NCBI RefSeq assembly: GCF_023913755.1
Contig: NZ_JAMXBJ010000040.1
Coordinates: forward strand, 1-64,000
DNA: 64,000 bases
Direction: 5' to 3'
Source of the DNA: Pseudarthrobacter cellobiosi
GTDB lineage: Bacteria; Actinomycetota; Actinomycetes; Actinomycetales; Micrococcaceae
The notes below the pieces were generated by a model. That model made no database searches. It saw only the letters and a list, made by a program, of their open reading frames with translations, and was not told where the DNA came from. A program made the translations under genes and the position numbers. Shown here piece after piece: positions 57,125-64,000 of this stretch (position 1 is the first letter of the stretch; each line of letters opens with the position of its first letter).

Positions 57125-58084
57125 ATGACCTTTGAAGCATTCGCGGATTCAGCCCATCCCATCACCTGGCCTGACGGTAAGCGGGCAGCAGCCTCGTTCA
57201 CGTTCGACGTCGACGCCGAGTCCTGCACCATCGCCCACGATCCGAAGAGCACGCGCCGGATGTCCCTGATGACCCACCAGTCGTACGGGCCCAAGGTGGC
57301 GGTCCTGCGTCTGCTTCAGATCCTCCAGCGACAGGACATTCGGGCCACCTTCTTCGTTCCCGGCTTCACGGCAGACTGCTACCCGGACACGGTCCGGCGC
57401 ATCGTGGACGCCGGGCACGAGGTGGCCCACCACGGGTACCTGCACGAACCCATGCAGGGGATCGACGCCGAGACCGAGGCCCGCTACATCGACCGCGGGC
57501 TCGAGGCCCTCGCGAAGGTCGGCGTGGAACCGGTGGGTTACCGCGCGCCGTGGTGGGAACTGAACTGGCACTCCCCTGCGCTCCTGGCGGACCGAGGTTT
57601 CCTCTACGATTCGAGCCTGCTCGACGGCGACGCACCGTACCGTTTCAGCGTCGCCCCCGGCGACAGCCGGGACATCGTGGAGATCCCGGTCGACTGGACC
57701 CTGGACGACTGGGAACAGTACGCGTTCTACCCCGGAGTTACCGGCAGCGGCGTCATCGAAAGCCCGGCCAAGGTCCTGGAAATGTGGACCCTGGAGGCGG
57801 AGGCACACCATGCCCAGGGCAGCTGCTTTGTCCTGACCAACCACCCGTTCATCTCCGGCCGGCCGTCCAAGGCCGTTGCCCTGGAAAAGCTGATTGACCG
57901 GGTGAAGTCAATGGACGGAATGTGGGTCACCACCATGGAGGACATCGCCGAGCATACCCGCAGGACCGTCGAGGAGGTCCACATCCACGCCCGGATCGAG
58001 GTCCCTTCCTTTCCGGACACGGGCGCCCGGTTCACGCCGGCCGCGGTCCGGCAGCAGACACCGGCCGGTAGCCACGGCCGGTAA
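57125..58084 (+). CDS. Polysaccharide deacetylase-fold hydrolase (PuuE-like)
   Basis: A 319-residue NodB-fold enzyme. The metal-binding Asp is in FTFDVDAES and His residues in GHEVAHHGYLHEPM; the fold continues through VGYRAPWWELN and DSSLLDGDAPYR to LTNHPFISGRP. In PuuE-type allantoinases this fold opens allantoin rather than removing acetyl groups. Pairing with an NCS1 permease and a PucR regulator fits a nitrogenous heterocycle substrate. It could also be an imide or formamide hydrolase. It is not secreted (no signal peptide). Confidence 0.8.
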   Translation: MTFEAFADSAHPITWPDGKRAAASFTFDVDAESCTIAHDPKSTRRMSLMTHQSYGPKVAVLRLLQILQRQDIRATFFVPGFTADCYPDTVRRIVDAGHEVAHHGYLHEPMQGIDAETEARYIDRGLEALAKVGVEPVGYRAPWWELNWHSPALLADRGFLYDSSLLDGDAPYRFSVAPGDSRDIVEIPVDWTLDDWEQYAFYPGVTGSGVIESPAKVLEMWTLEAEAHHAQGSCFVLTNHPFISGRPSKAVALEKLIDRVKSMDGMWVTTMEDIAEHTRRTVEEVHIHARIEVPSFPDTGARFTPAAVRQQTPAGSHGR

Positions 58085-58113
58085 CCCCGGACTGCGATAA
58101 GCGGCACACAAGG

Positions 58114-58155
58114 AAGCGCCCGACGGCGGCAGGAGACTGCCGCCGTCGGGCGCTT
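58114..58155. terminator. Strong terminator between convergent genes
   Basis: AAGCGCCCGACGGCGGCAG (58114-58132) and CTGCCGCCGTCGGGCGCTT (58137-58155) are perfect 19-bp arms with a 4-nt loop. It separates the deacetylase and ribokinase genes and should work in both directions. Confidence 0.88.
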
Positions 58156-58186
58156 CTTGCGTTGTGTGGGACCGTCAGCGGACACC

Positions 58187-59170
58187 CTAGGCGAGCAGGC
58201 GCTCCACGTCCGCCACTTCCGGGTAGGCCGCCTGCGTTCCCTTGCGCGTGGTAGCCAGCGCGGCGGCAATCGAAGCGAAAGCGGCGGCGTCAGCCAGCGG
58301 CGCGCCGGCTGCCAGGCGGGCCGCCACGGCCCCCGTGAACGCGTCGCCCGCGCCGGTGGTGTCCACGGCCTTGACCTTGATGGGTGCCACCCGGACCAGC
58401 TGCTGCCCGGCAGGAGCCAGCGAATCCAGCACCACAGAGCCGTGGGCCCCCAGCGTGACCAGGACGCGTTGCAGGCCCCGCTCGGCGAAGTGCAGCCTGA
58501 CCGCTTCCCAATGGCTGACATCCGCGTCGCTGCCGGGAATTTCGGCGGAACCGGGATTCCCGGCGGAGCCGAGGAACAGCGACGCCTCATGGGCGTTGAC
58601 CAGCAGGACGTCGGTCAGGTCCGCCAGCGCCTGCGGGATTTCCGCGTACGGCGAGAGGTTCAGCAGAACTGTGGCGCCGGCGTCGTGCCCTGCCCGGGCG
58701 GCGGACTCAACCGTGTCAAGGCTGACTTCCAGGCAGAGACAGACCACTGCGGCGCCGTCGAACGTTTCCGCCGCAGCGGCGACGTCCGCCGGCGAGAGGG
58801 TGCCGTTGGCGCCGGCGGAGATGATGATGTTGTTTTCGCCGCTGGAATCCACGGCGATGACGGCGACGCCGGTGGCCTCGGTTGCTGAGGTGCGCACGCC
58901 GGAGATGTCCACCCCGGCGCCGGCAGCGGAGGACAGGAGCATGTCGCCGTTGGCGTCCACGCCCACGGCACCCACAAGACTGACGGACCCGCCCAGCAGG
59001 CTGGCGGCGACGGCCTGGTTGGCGCTTTTGCCGCCCGGGTTCACGGCGAAACCGTTGCCGTGCACCGTCTCGCCGGGCAGCGGCAGCCGCTCGCAATAAA
59101 TGGTCAGGTCCGCGTTCAGGGAACCGACGACGACGATCCGGCCGCGGGTGCCGGCTGTTGCGGCGGTCAT
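58187..59170 (-). CDS. rbsK: Ribokinase
   Basis: A 327-residue PfkB-family kinase phosphorylating ribose. The first signature is NPGGKSANQAVAASLLGGSV, and the second DTTGAGDAFTGAVAARL with the catalytic Asp. GSLNADLTIYCERLP at the N-terminus holds the sugar-binding Asn/Asp. The ATG at 59170 overlaps the MFS gene stop (ATGA). It resembles the last gene of the Corynebacterium uridine-ribose operon (rbsK1). Confidence 0.92.
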   Translation of the reverse strand: MTAATAGTRGRIVVVGSLNADLTIYCERLPLPGETVHGNGFAVNPGGKSANQAVAASLLGGSVSLVGAVGVDANGDMLLSSAAGAGVDISGVRTSATEATGVAVIAVDSSGENNIIISAGANGTLSPADVAAAAETFDGAAVVCLCLEVSLDTVESAARAGHDAGATVLLNLSPYAEIPQALADLTDVLLVNAHEASLFLGSAGNPGSAEIPGSDADVSHWEAVRLHFAERGLQRVLVTLGAHGSVVLDSLAPAGQQLVRVAPIKVKAVDTTGAGDAFTGAVAARLAAGAPLADAAAFASIAAALATTRKGTQAAYPEVADVERLLA

Positions 59171-60594
59171 TCGGTCACCTCAGCCTCGACGGGCTTGGGG
59201 ATCAGGAGCGACGCGGCGAACGCGGCCACCGTGATGACCAGGCCCGTCACCACCACGGAGAGGTAGGACGCCTTGGCGTCGCCGAGAGCCGAGGTGGCCA
59301 CCAGCACTGCGGGCAGCACCAGGAAGCTCAAGCCGGCGCCCAGGTTGAAGGCGCCCGCGTTCATGCCGGGCAGGAACCCCGGGTTTCCGGCGGGTGAGAG
59401 GACAACTCCGAGTCCGTTCAGCATGATGTTGACCGTACCGGCGTACATGATGCCCAGCAAGACCGTTCCGGCGATCATCATGGGCAGGCTGCTGAGGCCG
59501 AAGAACGCGATGATGGCCAGGGCGGCGATGCTGCCCAGCATGCCGATACGCAGGACCTTGGTGTAACCGAGAATGGGCGCGAGCCTGCCGCTGAGGGGAC
59601 CCACCAGCCAGCCGAGCAGGGCGTACGGGGTGAGGATGATGAGCGACATTTCCGTGGGGCCGATGCCGAATCCCGGGTCAGCGGCCTGCACGTACGCCGG
59701 TACGATCCCGTTGATGACGGCGAAGATGCCGGTCATGGTCAGCGTGGTGGTCAGCAGCGGCGCCCAGGTGGAGCGCTGCCGCAGGTGGACGGTTTCCACC
59801 ATGGGCTGTTTGGCGCGCTTTTCCACCGTCCAGAAGCAGTAAAATGCGACGGCGGCAACCACCACCAGCCCGATGGCCAGCAGGAGCGTGCCGGGCGCGA
59901 AGGCGCCCACCAGCTTGGAGCCCTCGTTGAGGGCGGTGAGCAGCGCACCCACGGCCACGACGATGAAGAACACGCCCAGCCAGTCCATGGAGGTGCCGGC
60001 GGCCGGCTTGCTCTCGCCGGCGAGGACGGCGATCAGGGCGGTGGCGACGAGGGCCAGGACCACCATCAGCCAGAAGATGCTGCGGAACCCGAAGTGCTCG
60101 GCGAAGTAGCCGCCCACGAACGAGTCGACGCCGGCCACGCCGCCGTTGACCGCGGTGATGAGGCCCATGAGCGTCCCGTATTTGCGCGGGTTGCTGACGG
60201 CGGAGCGGAGCATGATCAGGCACAACGGCACCGTGGGGCCGCTGACGCCCTGGATGATGCGGCCCACAAAGAGCCAGGTCACGTCGGGAGCCATGGCCGC
60301 GATGACCGAACCGCCGGCCATCAGGAGCATCATGCCGATCAGGATCTTCTTCCGGCCGATGATGTCACTCAGGCGGGGCAGGAAGACGGAGAACAGGGCG
60401 GCCGCGGTGAAGAACCAGGTCTGGGAGAGGCCGATGACGGCCTGATCGGTGTTCAGTTCCTTGCCCATGGTGACCAGGGCGGGGCTGAGCATGGAGGCGT
60501 TGAGCTGGAAGGCGACGCACGCGGCCAGCAGGGCGACCATCAGGGCGGTGACGTTGCCCCGGCTGGTCTTTGCCTCAATGAGGGTGGCCCTCAT
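59167..60594 (-). CDS. uriT: MFS transporter, putative nucleoside uptake
   Basis: A 475-residue major facilitator of the 14-helix type. It shows VAFQLNASMLSPALVTMGKEL in helix 1, SDIIGRKKILIGMMLLM, FVGRIIQGVSGPTVPLCLIML and later GPLSGRLAPILGYTKVLRIG. The ATG at 60594 follows the nucleoside hydrolase stop directly and its own stop overlaps rbsK. The order hydrolase-transporter-ribokinase is that of the C. glutamicum uridine operon, and the name is taken from that context rather than from sequence detail. Confidence 0.82.
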   Translation of the reverse strand: MRATLIEAKTSRGNVTALMVALLAACVAFQLNASMLSPALVTMGKELNTDQAVIGLSQTWFFTAAALFSVFLPRLSDIIGRKKILIGMMLLMAGGSVIAAMAPDVTWLFVGRIIQGVSGPTVPLCLIMLRSAVSNPRKYGTLMGLITAVNGGVAGVDSFVGGYFAEHFGFRSIFWLMVVLALVATALIAVLAGESKPAAGTSMDWLGVFFIVVAVGALLTALNEGSKLVGAFAPGTLLLAIGLVVVAAVAFYCFWTVEKRAKQPMVETVHLRQRSTWAPLLTTTLTMTGIFAVINGIVPAYVQAADPGFGIGPTEMSLIILTPYALLGWLVGPLSGRLAPILGYTKVLRIGMLGSIAALAIIAFFGLSSLPMMIAGTVLLGIMYAGTVNIMLNGLGVVLSPAGNPGFLPGMNAGAFNLGAGLSFLVLPAVLVATSALGDAKASYLSVVVTGLVITVAAFAASLLIPKPVEAEVTE

Positions 60595-61605
60595 TTACTT
60601 GCCTCCCGTGGCTGCTGCAAGGCCTGCTGCTTCAAGAACGGCCGGTTCGCCGATGCGCACGAGGGCATCCGTGACGAGGTCCCAGAAACGGGCGTGGTCC
60701 AGGTCAACGGCCACGGACGTGGTGCAGTCGTCCGGTGCGGGGGCGCGGAAGTCGGCCACGGTCATGCCGAGCGTCAGTGTGCCCTGCAGTTCGATGTCCA
60801 CCGGAACCTTGCGAGTGGTGACGATGCTGGGATCGATCACGTAGGCCACGGCGCACGGATCGTGGACGGGCGGGAAGTCAAAGCCCTGGGCGTCCTTGTA
60901 GGTCTGGGTGAAGAACTCCATCAGTTCCATCACGAACTTGGCGGGTCCGGTACCCACAGCCGCAATCCTCTCCACCACATCCGGGGTGGCCAGGGCCTGG
61001 TGCGTGAGGTCCAGGCCCACCATCACCACGGGCCACTTCTCGTTGAATACGATGTGGGCGGCCTCGGGGTCGATGATGATGTTGAATTCGGCCACGGCGC
61101 TCCAGTTGCCCACGTGGTAGCCGCCGCCCATAAGGACAACTTCCTTGACGCGTTCCACAATGCGTGGCTCCTTGCGGGCTGCCAGCGCGATGTTGGAGAG
61201 GCCGCCGGTGGGAACCAGGGTGACCGTTCCGGGTTCGTGGGCCATCACAGTGTCAATGATGAGGTCGACGGCGTGGCGCGGGTCCAGTTCGATGGTGGAC
61301 TCGGGCTGTGCGGGGCCGTCCATGCCCGTTTCTCCGTGGATGGACGGCGCGGTTTCGATGGTGCGGACCAGGGGCCGGCCGCAGCCGGCGGCAAAAGGTA
61401 CGCCGGTGATGCCGGCGATGGTCCCGACGGCGAGCGCGTTCTTGGTGACCTTTTCGAGCGTCTGGTTGCCCACCACGGTGGTGACGGCCAGCAGTTCAAT
61501 ATCAGGGTTGCCGTGCGCGAGCAGGATGGCCACGGCGTCGTCATGCCCGGGGTCGCAGTCAAGAATGATTTTCTTGGGGGCGGGTTTCATCGGTTTGGAT
61601 TCCAC
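60595..61605 (-). CDS. uriH: Ribonucleoside hydrolase
   Basis: A 336-residue nucleoside hydrolase that splits ribonucleosides into ribose and a base. The calcium-binding N-terminal motif IILDCDPGHDDAVAILLA is complete, with VVGNQTLEKVTKNAL, LVPTGGLSNIALAARKEP and AEFNIIIDPEAAHIVF, and the later HDPCAVAYVIDP. The start chosen is GTG 61605 with GGAG 7 nt before it; ATG 61590 has no such site. It is first in the uri-like operon. Confidence 0.88.
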   Translation of the reverse strand: MESKPMKPAPKKIILDCDPGHDDAVAILLAHGNPDIELLAVTTVVGNQTLEKVTKNALAVGTIAGITGVPFAAGCGRPLVRTIETAPSIHGETGMDGPAQPESTIELDPRHAVDLIIDTVMAHEPGTVTLVPTGGLSNIALAARKEPRIVERVKEVVLMGGGYHVGNWSAVAEFNIIIDPEAAHIVFNEKWPVVMVGLDLTHQALATPDVVERIAAVGTGPAKFVMELMEFFTQTYKDAQGFDFPPVHDPCAVAYVIDPSIVTTRKVPVDIELQGTLTLGMTVADFRAPAPDDCTTSVAVDLDHARFWDLVTDALVRIGEPAVLEAAGLAAATGGK

Positions 61606-61686
61606 GTTAAATCTCCACGTCATTGGGGCCTGCCGGAGCAGTGGCCGAAAGCATTCACGGAGATCATGACACCTGCCCAAGCCGCG

Positions 61687-61726
61687 CGTCAAGCGCTTAA
61701 CGTTGCCGCACGTCAAACGCTTGATG
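61687..61726 (-). promoter_or_regulatory. Two LacI-type operators ahead of the nucleoside operon
   Basis: CGTCAAGCGCTTAACG (61687-61702) and CGTCAAACGCTTGATG (61711-61726) are LacI-type palindromes with central CG, centred 24 bp apart. On the minus strand the first overlaps a TTGACG -35 box (61692-61687), with TCATGA (61669-61664) at the -10 position 17 bp away. Confidence 0.65.
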
Positions 61727-61763
61727 TCTTGGCGGCGCTTTCAGACCGTGGGGCCTCAGTTGG

Positions 61764-62312
61764 CTAGCGAGCCACTACTCGTGCAGGCGAGCCCACAACA
61801 ATGGCACTTTCCGGTACGTCCTTCGTGACCACGGACGCAGCCGCCACAACGGCATCATCACCGATCGTCACGCCCGGCAGAATTGTGGCGTTGGCCCCGA
61901 TCCAAACATTGCGGCCAATGACCACAGGGGCCGGGTGCATGTCCGCGCGACGGCTCGGCATGAGGTCGTGGTTGAGCGTGGCTATCACCACGTTGTGCCC
62001 GATCAGACAGTCGTCCCCGATGACCACACCGCCCTGGTCCTGAAACTTGCACCCGGAATTGATGAAGATCCGTTCCCCGAGGGAGATGTTCTTCCCGAAG
62101 TCGGAGTAGAAGGGCGGGAAAACCGTCACAGATTCGTCAACCGGCTTGCCGGTCAGCTGAGCTAACAGCTCCCGTACCCGCTCCGGTTCCTGATATCCGC
62201 CAGTGATGCGCAGGGCATCCTGGCTGACCCGGTGCATGACCTCATGCAACGGCGAGTCCCCGGTGATGGTGTGTCCGGCATTCAGCGCCTCAAGGAGATC
62301 GGCGAGTTCCAT
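61764..62312 (-). CDS. Hexapeptide-repeat O-acetyltransferase (maltose/galactoside type)
   Basis: A 182-residue left-handed beta-helix acetyltransferase. The N-terminal mac domain is followed by hexapeptide repeats: INSGCKFQDQGGVVIGDDCL, IGHNVVIATLNHDLMP with the catalytic His, then VVIGRNVWIGANATILPGVT. The acceptor is probably a sugar. It lies near the nucleoside operon but starts separately. The final VVGSPARVVAR is the normal family end. Confidence 0.9.
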   Translation of the reverse strand: MELADLLEALNAGHTITGDSPLHEVMHRVSQDALRITGGYQEPERVRELLAQLTGKPVDESVTVFPPFYSDFGKNISLGERIFINSGCKFQDQGGVVIGDDCLIGHNVVIATLNHDLMPSRRADMHPAPVVIGRNVWIGANATILPGVTIGDDAVVAAASVVTKDVPESAIVVGSPARVVAR

Positions 62313-62354
62313 GGTGTCTTTTCAGTCAAAGCTCGTCACGCGTGTTCGCACACG

Positions 62355-63254
62355 TTAATTGTTGGGTTTTGCTGCTTCCGAAACCGCCGTGGCCGCCCAG
62401 CTGGTGAGGAGTTTGATGCGCTCTTCGTGGGTCGTCCCGGGTTCGGCGGTGTAGAAGCTGACGTCTCTGACGACACCCGGGGAGGTAGGCAACGCCAGGG
62501 ACTGGTAGGTCAGCTCCAGGTCGCCGACCACGGGGTGTCGCAGCCGCTTGGTTCCCTCGTGTCGGAAACGGATGTCATGCGATGCCCACAGCGTGCGGAA
62601 CTCGGGGCTCAAGGTGGATAGTTCGCCTACGAGTTCGCGCAGAGAGCGGTCGTTGGGCTCACGGCCGGCTTCGGCACGCAGCAGGGCGGCGGTGGCCGCG
62701 GCGCCGGCGTCCCAGTCGACGAAGAACTCCCGCGCGGCCGGGTCGAGGAAGTGAAAGCGTGCGAAGTTTGCTTGGCCGTTGGCAGTGGTGGTTTCGCTAG
62801 CAAACATGGGCGCGTGGAGTGCGCGCCCCAGCGCATTAGAGGCCACGATATCGAGGCGGCCATTGCGGACGAACGCGGCCGACGTGGTGATGGAGTCAAG
62901 CAGCCAATGGACAGTGACCGCCAGCCCCACTTCCTTGCGGCGGGAATGCGTCCGGCGCATGGGCCGGGCGGCCCGTGCCAGCTCGAAAAGGTACAGGCAT
63001 TCCTCATCATTCAGGTGCAGTGCCCCGGCGACGGCCTTGAGGACGTCGTCAGACACGCCGCTGATGTTGCCCTTCTCCAGCCGCGCGTACCACTCGGTGC
63101 TCACTCCGGCGAGGACAGCAACCTCTTCGCGGCGCAGTCCGGGAACGCGGCGACGGCTGCCCGCGGGAAGCCCCACCTGCTCCGGGCGGATTTTGGCGCG
63201 GCGGCTGGCCAGGAAGTCCCGGATGTCGGCGCGGTTGTCGGGCAGGTTGTCCAT
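62355..63254 (-). CDS. XRE-family regulator with MmyB-like ligand domain
   Basis: A 299-residue regulator. The N-terminal helix-turn-helix (about 5-75) includes RRVPGLRREEVAVLAGVSTE and WYARLEKGN, typical of the PF13560-type domain; the rest is the MmyB-like PAS ligand domain (AFVRNGRLDIVASNALGRAL, then FHFLDPAAREFFVDWD). ATG 63254 was preferred since the HTH begins shortly after. It is divergent from an alcohol dehydrogenase gene, which it probably represses, with an aldehyde or alcohol as the likely effector. Confidence 0.88.
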   Translation of the reverse strand: MDNLPDNRADIRDFLASRRAKIRPEQVGLPAGSRRRVPGLRREEVAVLAGVSTEWYARLEKGNISGVSDDVLKAVAGALHLNDEECLYLFELARAARPMRRTHSRRKEVGLAVTVHWLLDSITTSAAFVRNGRLDIVASNALGRALHAPMFASETTTANGQANFARFHFLDPAAREFFVDWDAGAAATAALLRAEAGREPNDRSLRELVGELSTLSPEFRTLWASHDIRFRHEGTKRLRHPVVGDLELTYQSLALPTSPGVVRDVSFYTAEPGTTHEERIKLLTSWAATAVSEAAKPNN

Positions 63255-63381
63255 GAATCCACGATAGCCCCAGTTCACCAGGCTAAAGGGGGGAGAGCTT
63301 GTACCCCAATAAACGCAGCCTTCTTCAGCCGATGGAAATAGGGTGATATTGATGCAAAGGCACCCCCTAAACAGGAGAAGA

Positions 63382-64000
63382 ATGTTTACCGTTAGTTCCT
63401 ACGCCGCACCGTCCGCCGCTGAGCCGCTCGTTCCCACGAAGATCGAACGCCGCGACGTCGGCCCCCTTGATGTCCTGATCGACATCAAGTTCGCCGGCAT
63501 CTGCCACTCTGACATCCACACCGTCCGCGGGGACTGGGGTCCCCAGTCCTACCCATTGGCCCCCGGCCACGAGATCGCCGGCATCGTCACCGAGATCGGC
63601 TCGGCGGTCACCAAGCACGCTATCGGCGACCGGGTCGGCGTCGGCTGCATGGTCAACTCCTGCCGCGAATGCGTCAACTGCCTCCAGGGCGAAGAGCAGT
63701 ACTGCCTGAATGGCAACGTCGGCACCTATGGCGCTGTGGACCGCGACGGCACCATCACGCAGGGTGGCTACTCCACGCACGTCGTCGTGACCGAAGACTT
63801 TGTTGTGCGGATCCCCGAAGGCATCGCGCTCGACGCCGCCGCTCCCCTGCTGTGCGCGGGCGTCACCACGTACTCCCCACTGCGGCACTGGGGTGCCGGC
63901 CCTGGGAAGAGAGTTGCCGTCGTCGGCCTGGGCGGCCTCGGCCACATGGCCGTTAAGCTCGCCCACGCCATGGGCGCGGAAGTCAGCGTACTTTCCCAGT
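63382..64000 (+). CDS. Zinc-dependent alcohol dehydrogenase (YahK-like), cut by the window edge
   Basis: The first 206 codons of a medium-chain alcohol dehydrogenase. Catalytic zinc ligands: Cys in [10 protein letters not shown] and APGHEIAG; the structural zinc site holds four cysteines ([15 protein letters not shown]). The NADP-binding motif [21 protein letters not shown] starts before the edge. AGGAG lies 5 to 8 nt upstream of the ATG at 63382. A promoter may be TTCAGC (63324-63329) with TATTGA (63347-63352). It reduces or oxidises simple aldehydes and alcohols. Confidence 0.9.
   Translation, partial: MFTVSSYAAPSAAEPLVPTKIERRDVGPLDVLIDIKFAGICHSDIHTVRGDWGPQSYPLAPGHEIAGIVTEIGSAVTKHAIGDRVGVGCMVNSCRECVNCLQGEEQYCLNGNVGTYGAVDRDGTITQGGYSTHVVVTEDFVVRIPEGIALDAAAPLLCAGVTTYSPLRHWGAGPGKRVAVVGLGGLGHMAVKLAHAMGAEVSVLSQ

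Overview
The window looks like chromosomal DNA of a high-GC actinobacterium of the Arthrobacter / Pseudarthrobacter / Paenarthrobacter group. The basis is strong GC codon bias, frequent GTG starts, a mycothiol-type formaldehyde dehydrogenase, and close resemblance (from memory) of the dimethylglycine oxidase and heterotetrameric sarcosine oxidase to the Arthrobacter and Corynebacterium enzymes. I see no tRNA, rRNA, CRISPR array or intact insertion sequence.

Layout. 1-5.7 kb: envelope cluster with two broken ECF sigma genes, two cupredoxin lipoproteins (one lacking a copper ligand), a class F sortase and two CHRD proteins. 6-9.8 kb: nagB with a GntR regulator, an alpha/beta hydrolase and a frame-disrupted SGNH hydrolase. 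9.9-12.9 kb: three GAF-ANTAR proteins interleaved with two paralogous small proteins sharing a YYxGIGG core. 13-16.7 kb: creatinase, its MFS transporter and an IclR regulator. 17-22.3 kb: mycothiol-dependent formaldehyde oxidation, an MBL hydrolase, a frameshifted formate-dehydrogenase-like gene and decayed fragments. 22.4-24.6 kb: a glycogen-debranching-type enzyme.

24.9-39 kb: a leftward operon (Rieske ferredoxin, purU, dimethylglycine oxidase, choline dehydrogenase, betaine aldehyde dehydrogenase, betaine ABC transporter) facing a rightward pair (ferredoxin reductase, Rieske oxygenase). 39-42.7 kb: an IclR regulator, a LuxR/HATPase hybrid regulator and the ribulose monophosphate pair hxlB-hxlA. 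42.9-52.6 kb: GntR regulator and glyA-soxBDAG-sdaA-purU. 52.7-64 kb: an endonuclease-like gene bracketed by repeats, a PucR / NCS1 permease / deacetylase set, a nucleoside operon like uriH-uriT-rbsK, an acetyltransferase, an XRE regulator and a truncated alcohol dehydrogenase.

Central theme: choline -> betaine aldehyde -> glycine betaine -> dimethylglycine -> sarcosine -> glycine -> serine -> pyruvate, with creatine entering at sarcosine. Each demethylation releases a one-carbon unit, and the window carries several sinks: mycothiol-linked oxidation, ribulose monophosphate fixation, PurU and formate dehydrogenase. A near-identical palindrome (TTGYGTNATACGCAA) lies upstream of the formaldehyde genes and of the betaine demethylase genes, suggesting one shared regulator.

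The most unusual non-coding signal is a family of short repeats with core CTCTCTCAC (best form CGCTCTCTCACTTAATGC) in four intergenic clusters. They form palindromes, provide the stop codon of one regulator, and flank the endonuclease-like gene on both sides. Several genes carry small frame disruptions that could be real decay or sequencing error. All family assignments are from reading the sequence; no searches were run.
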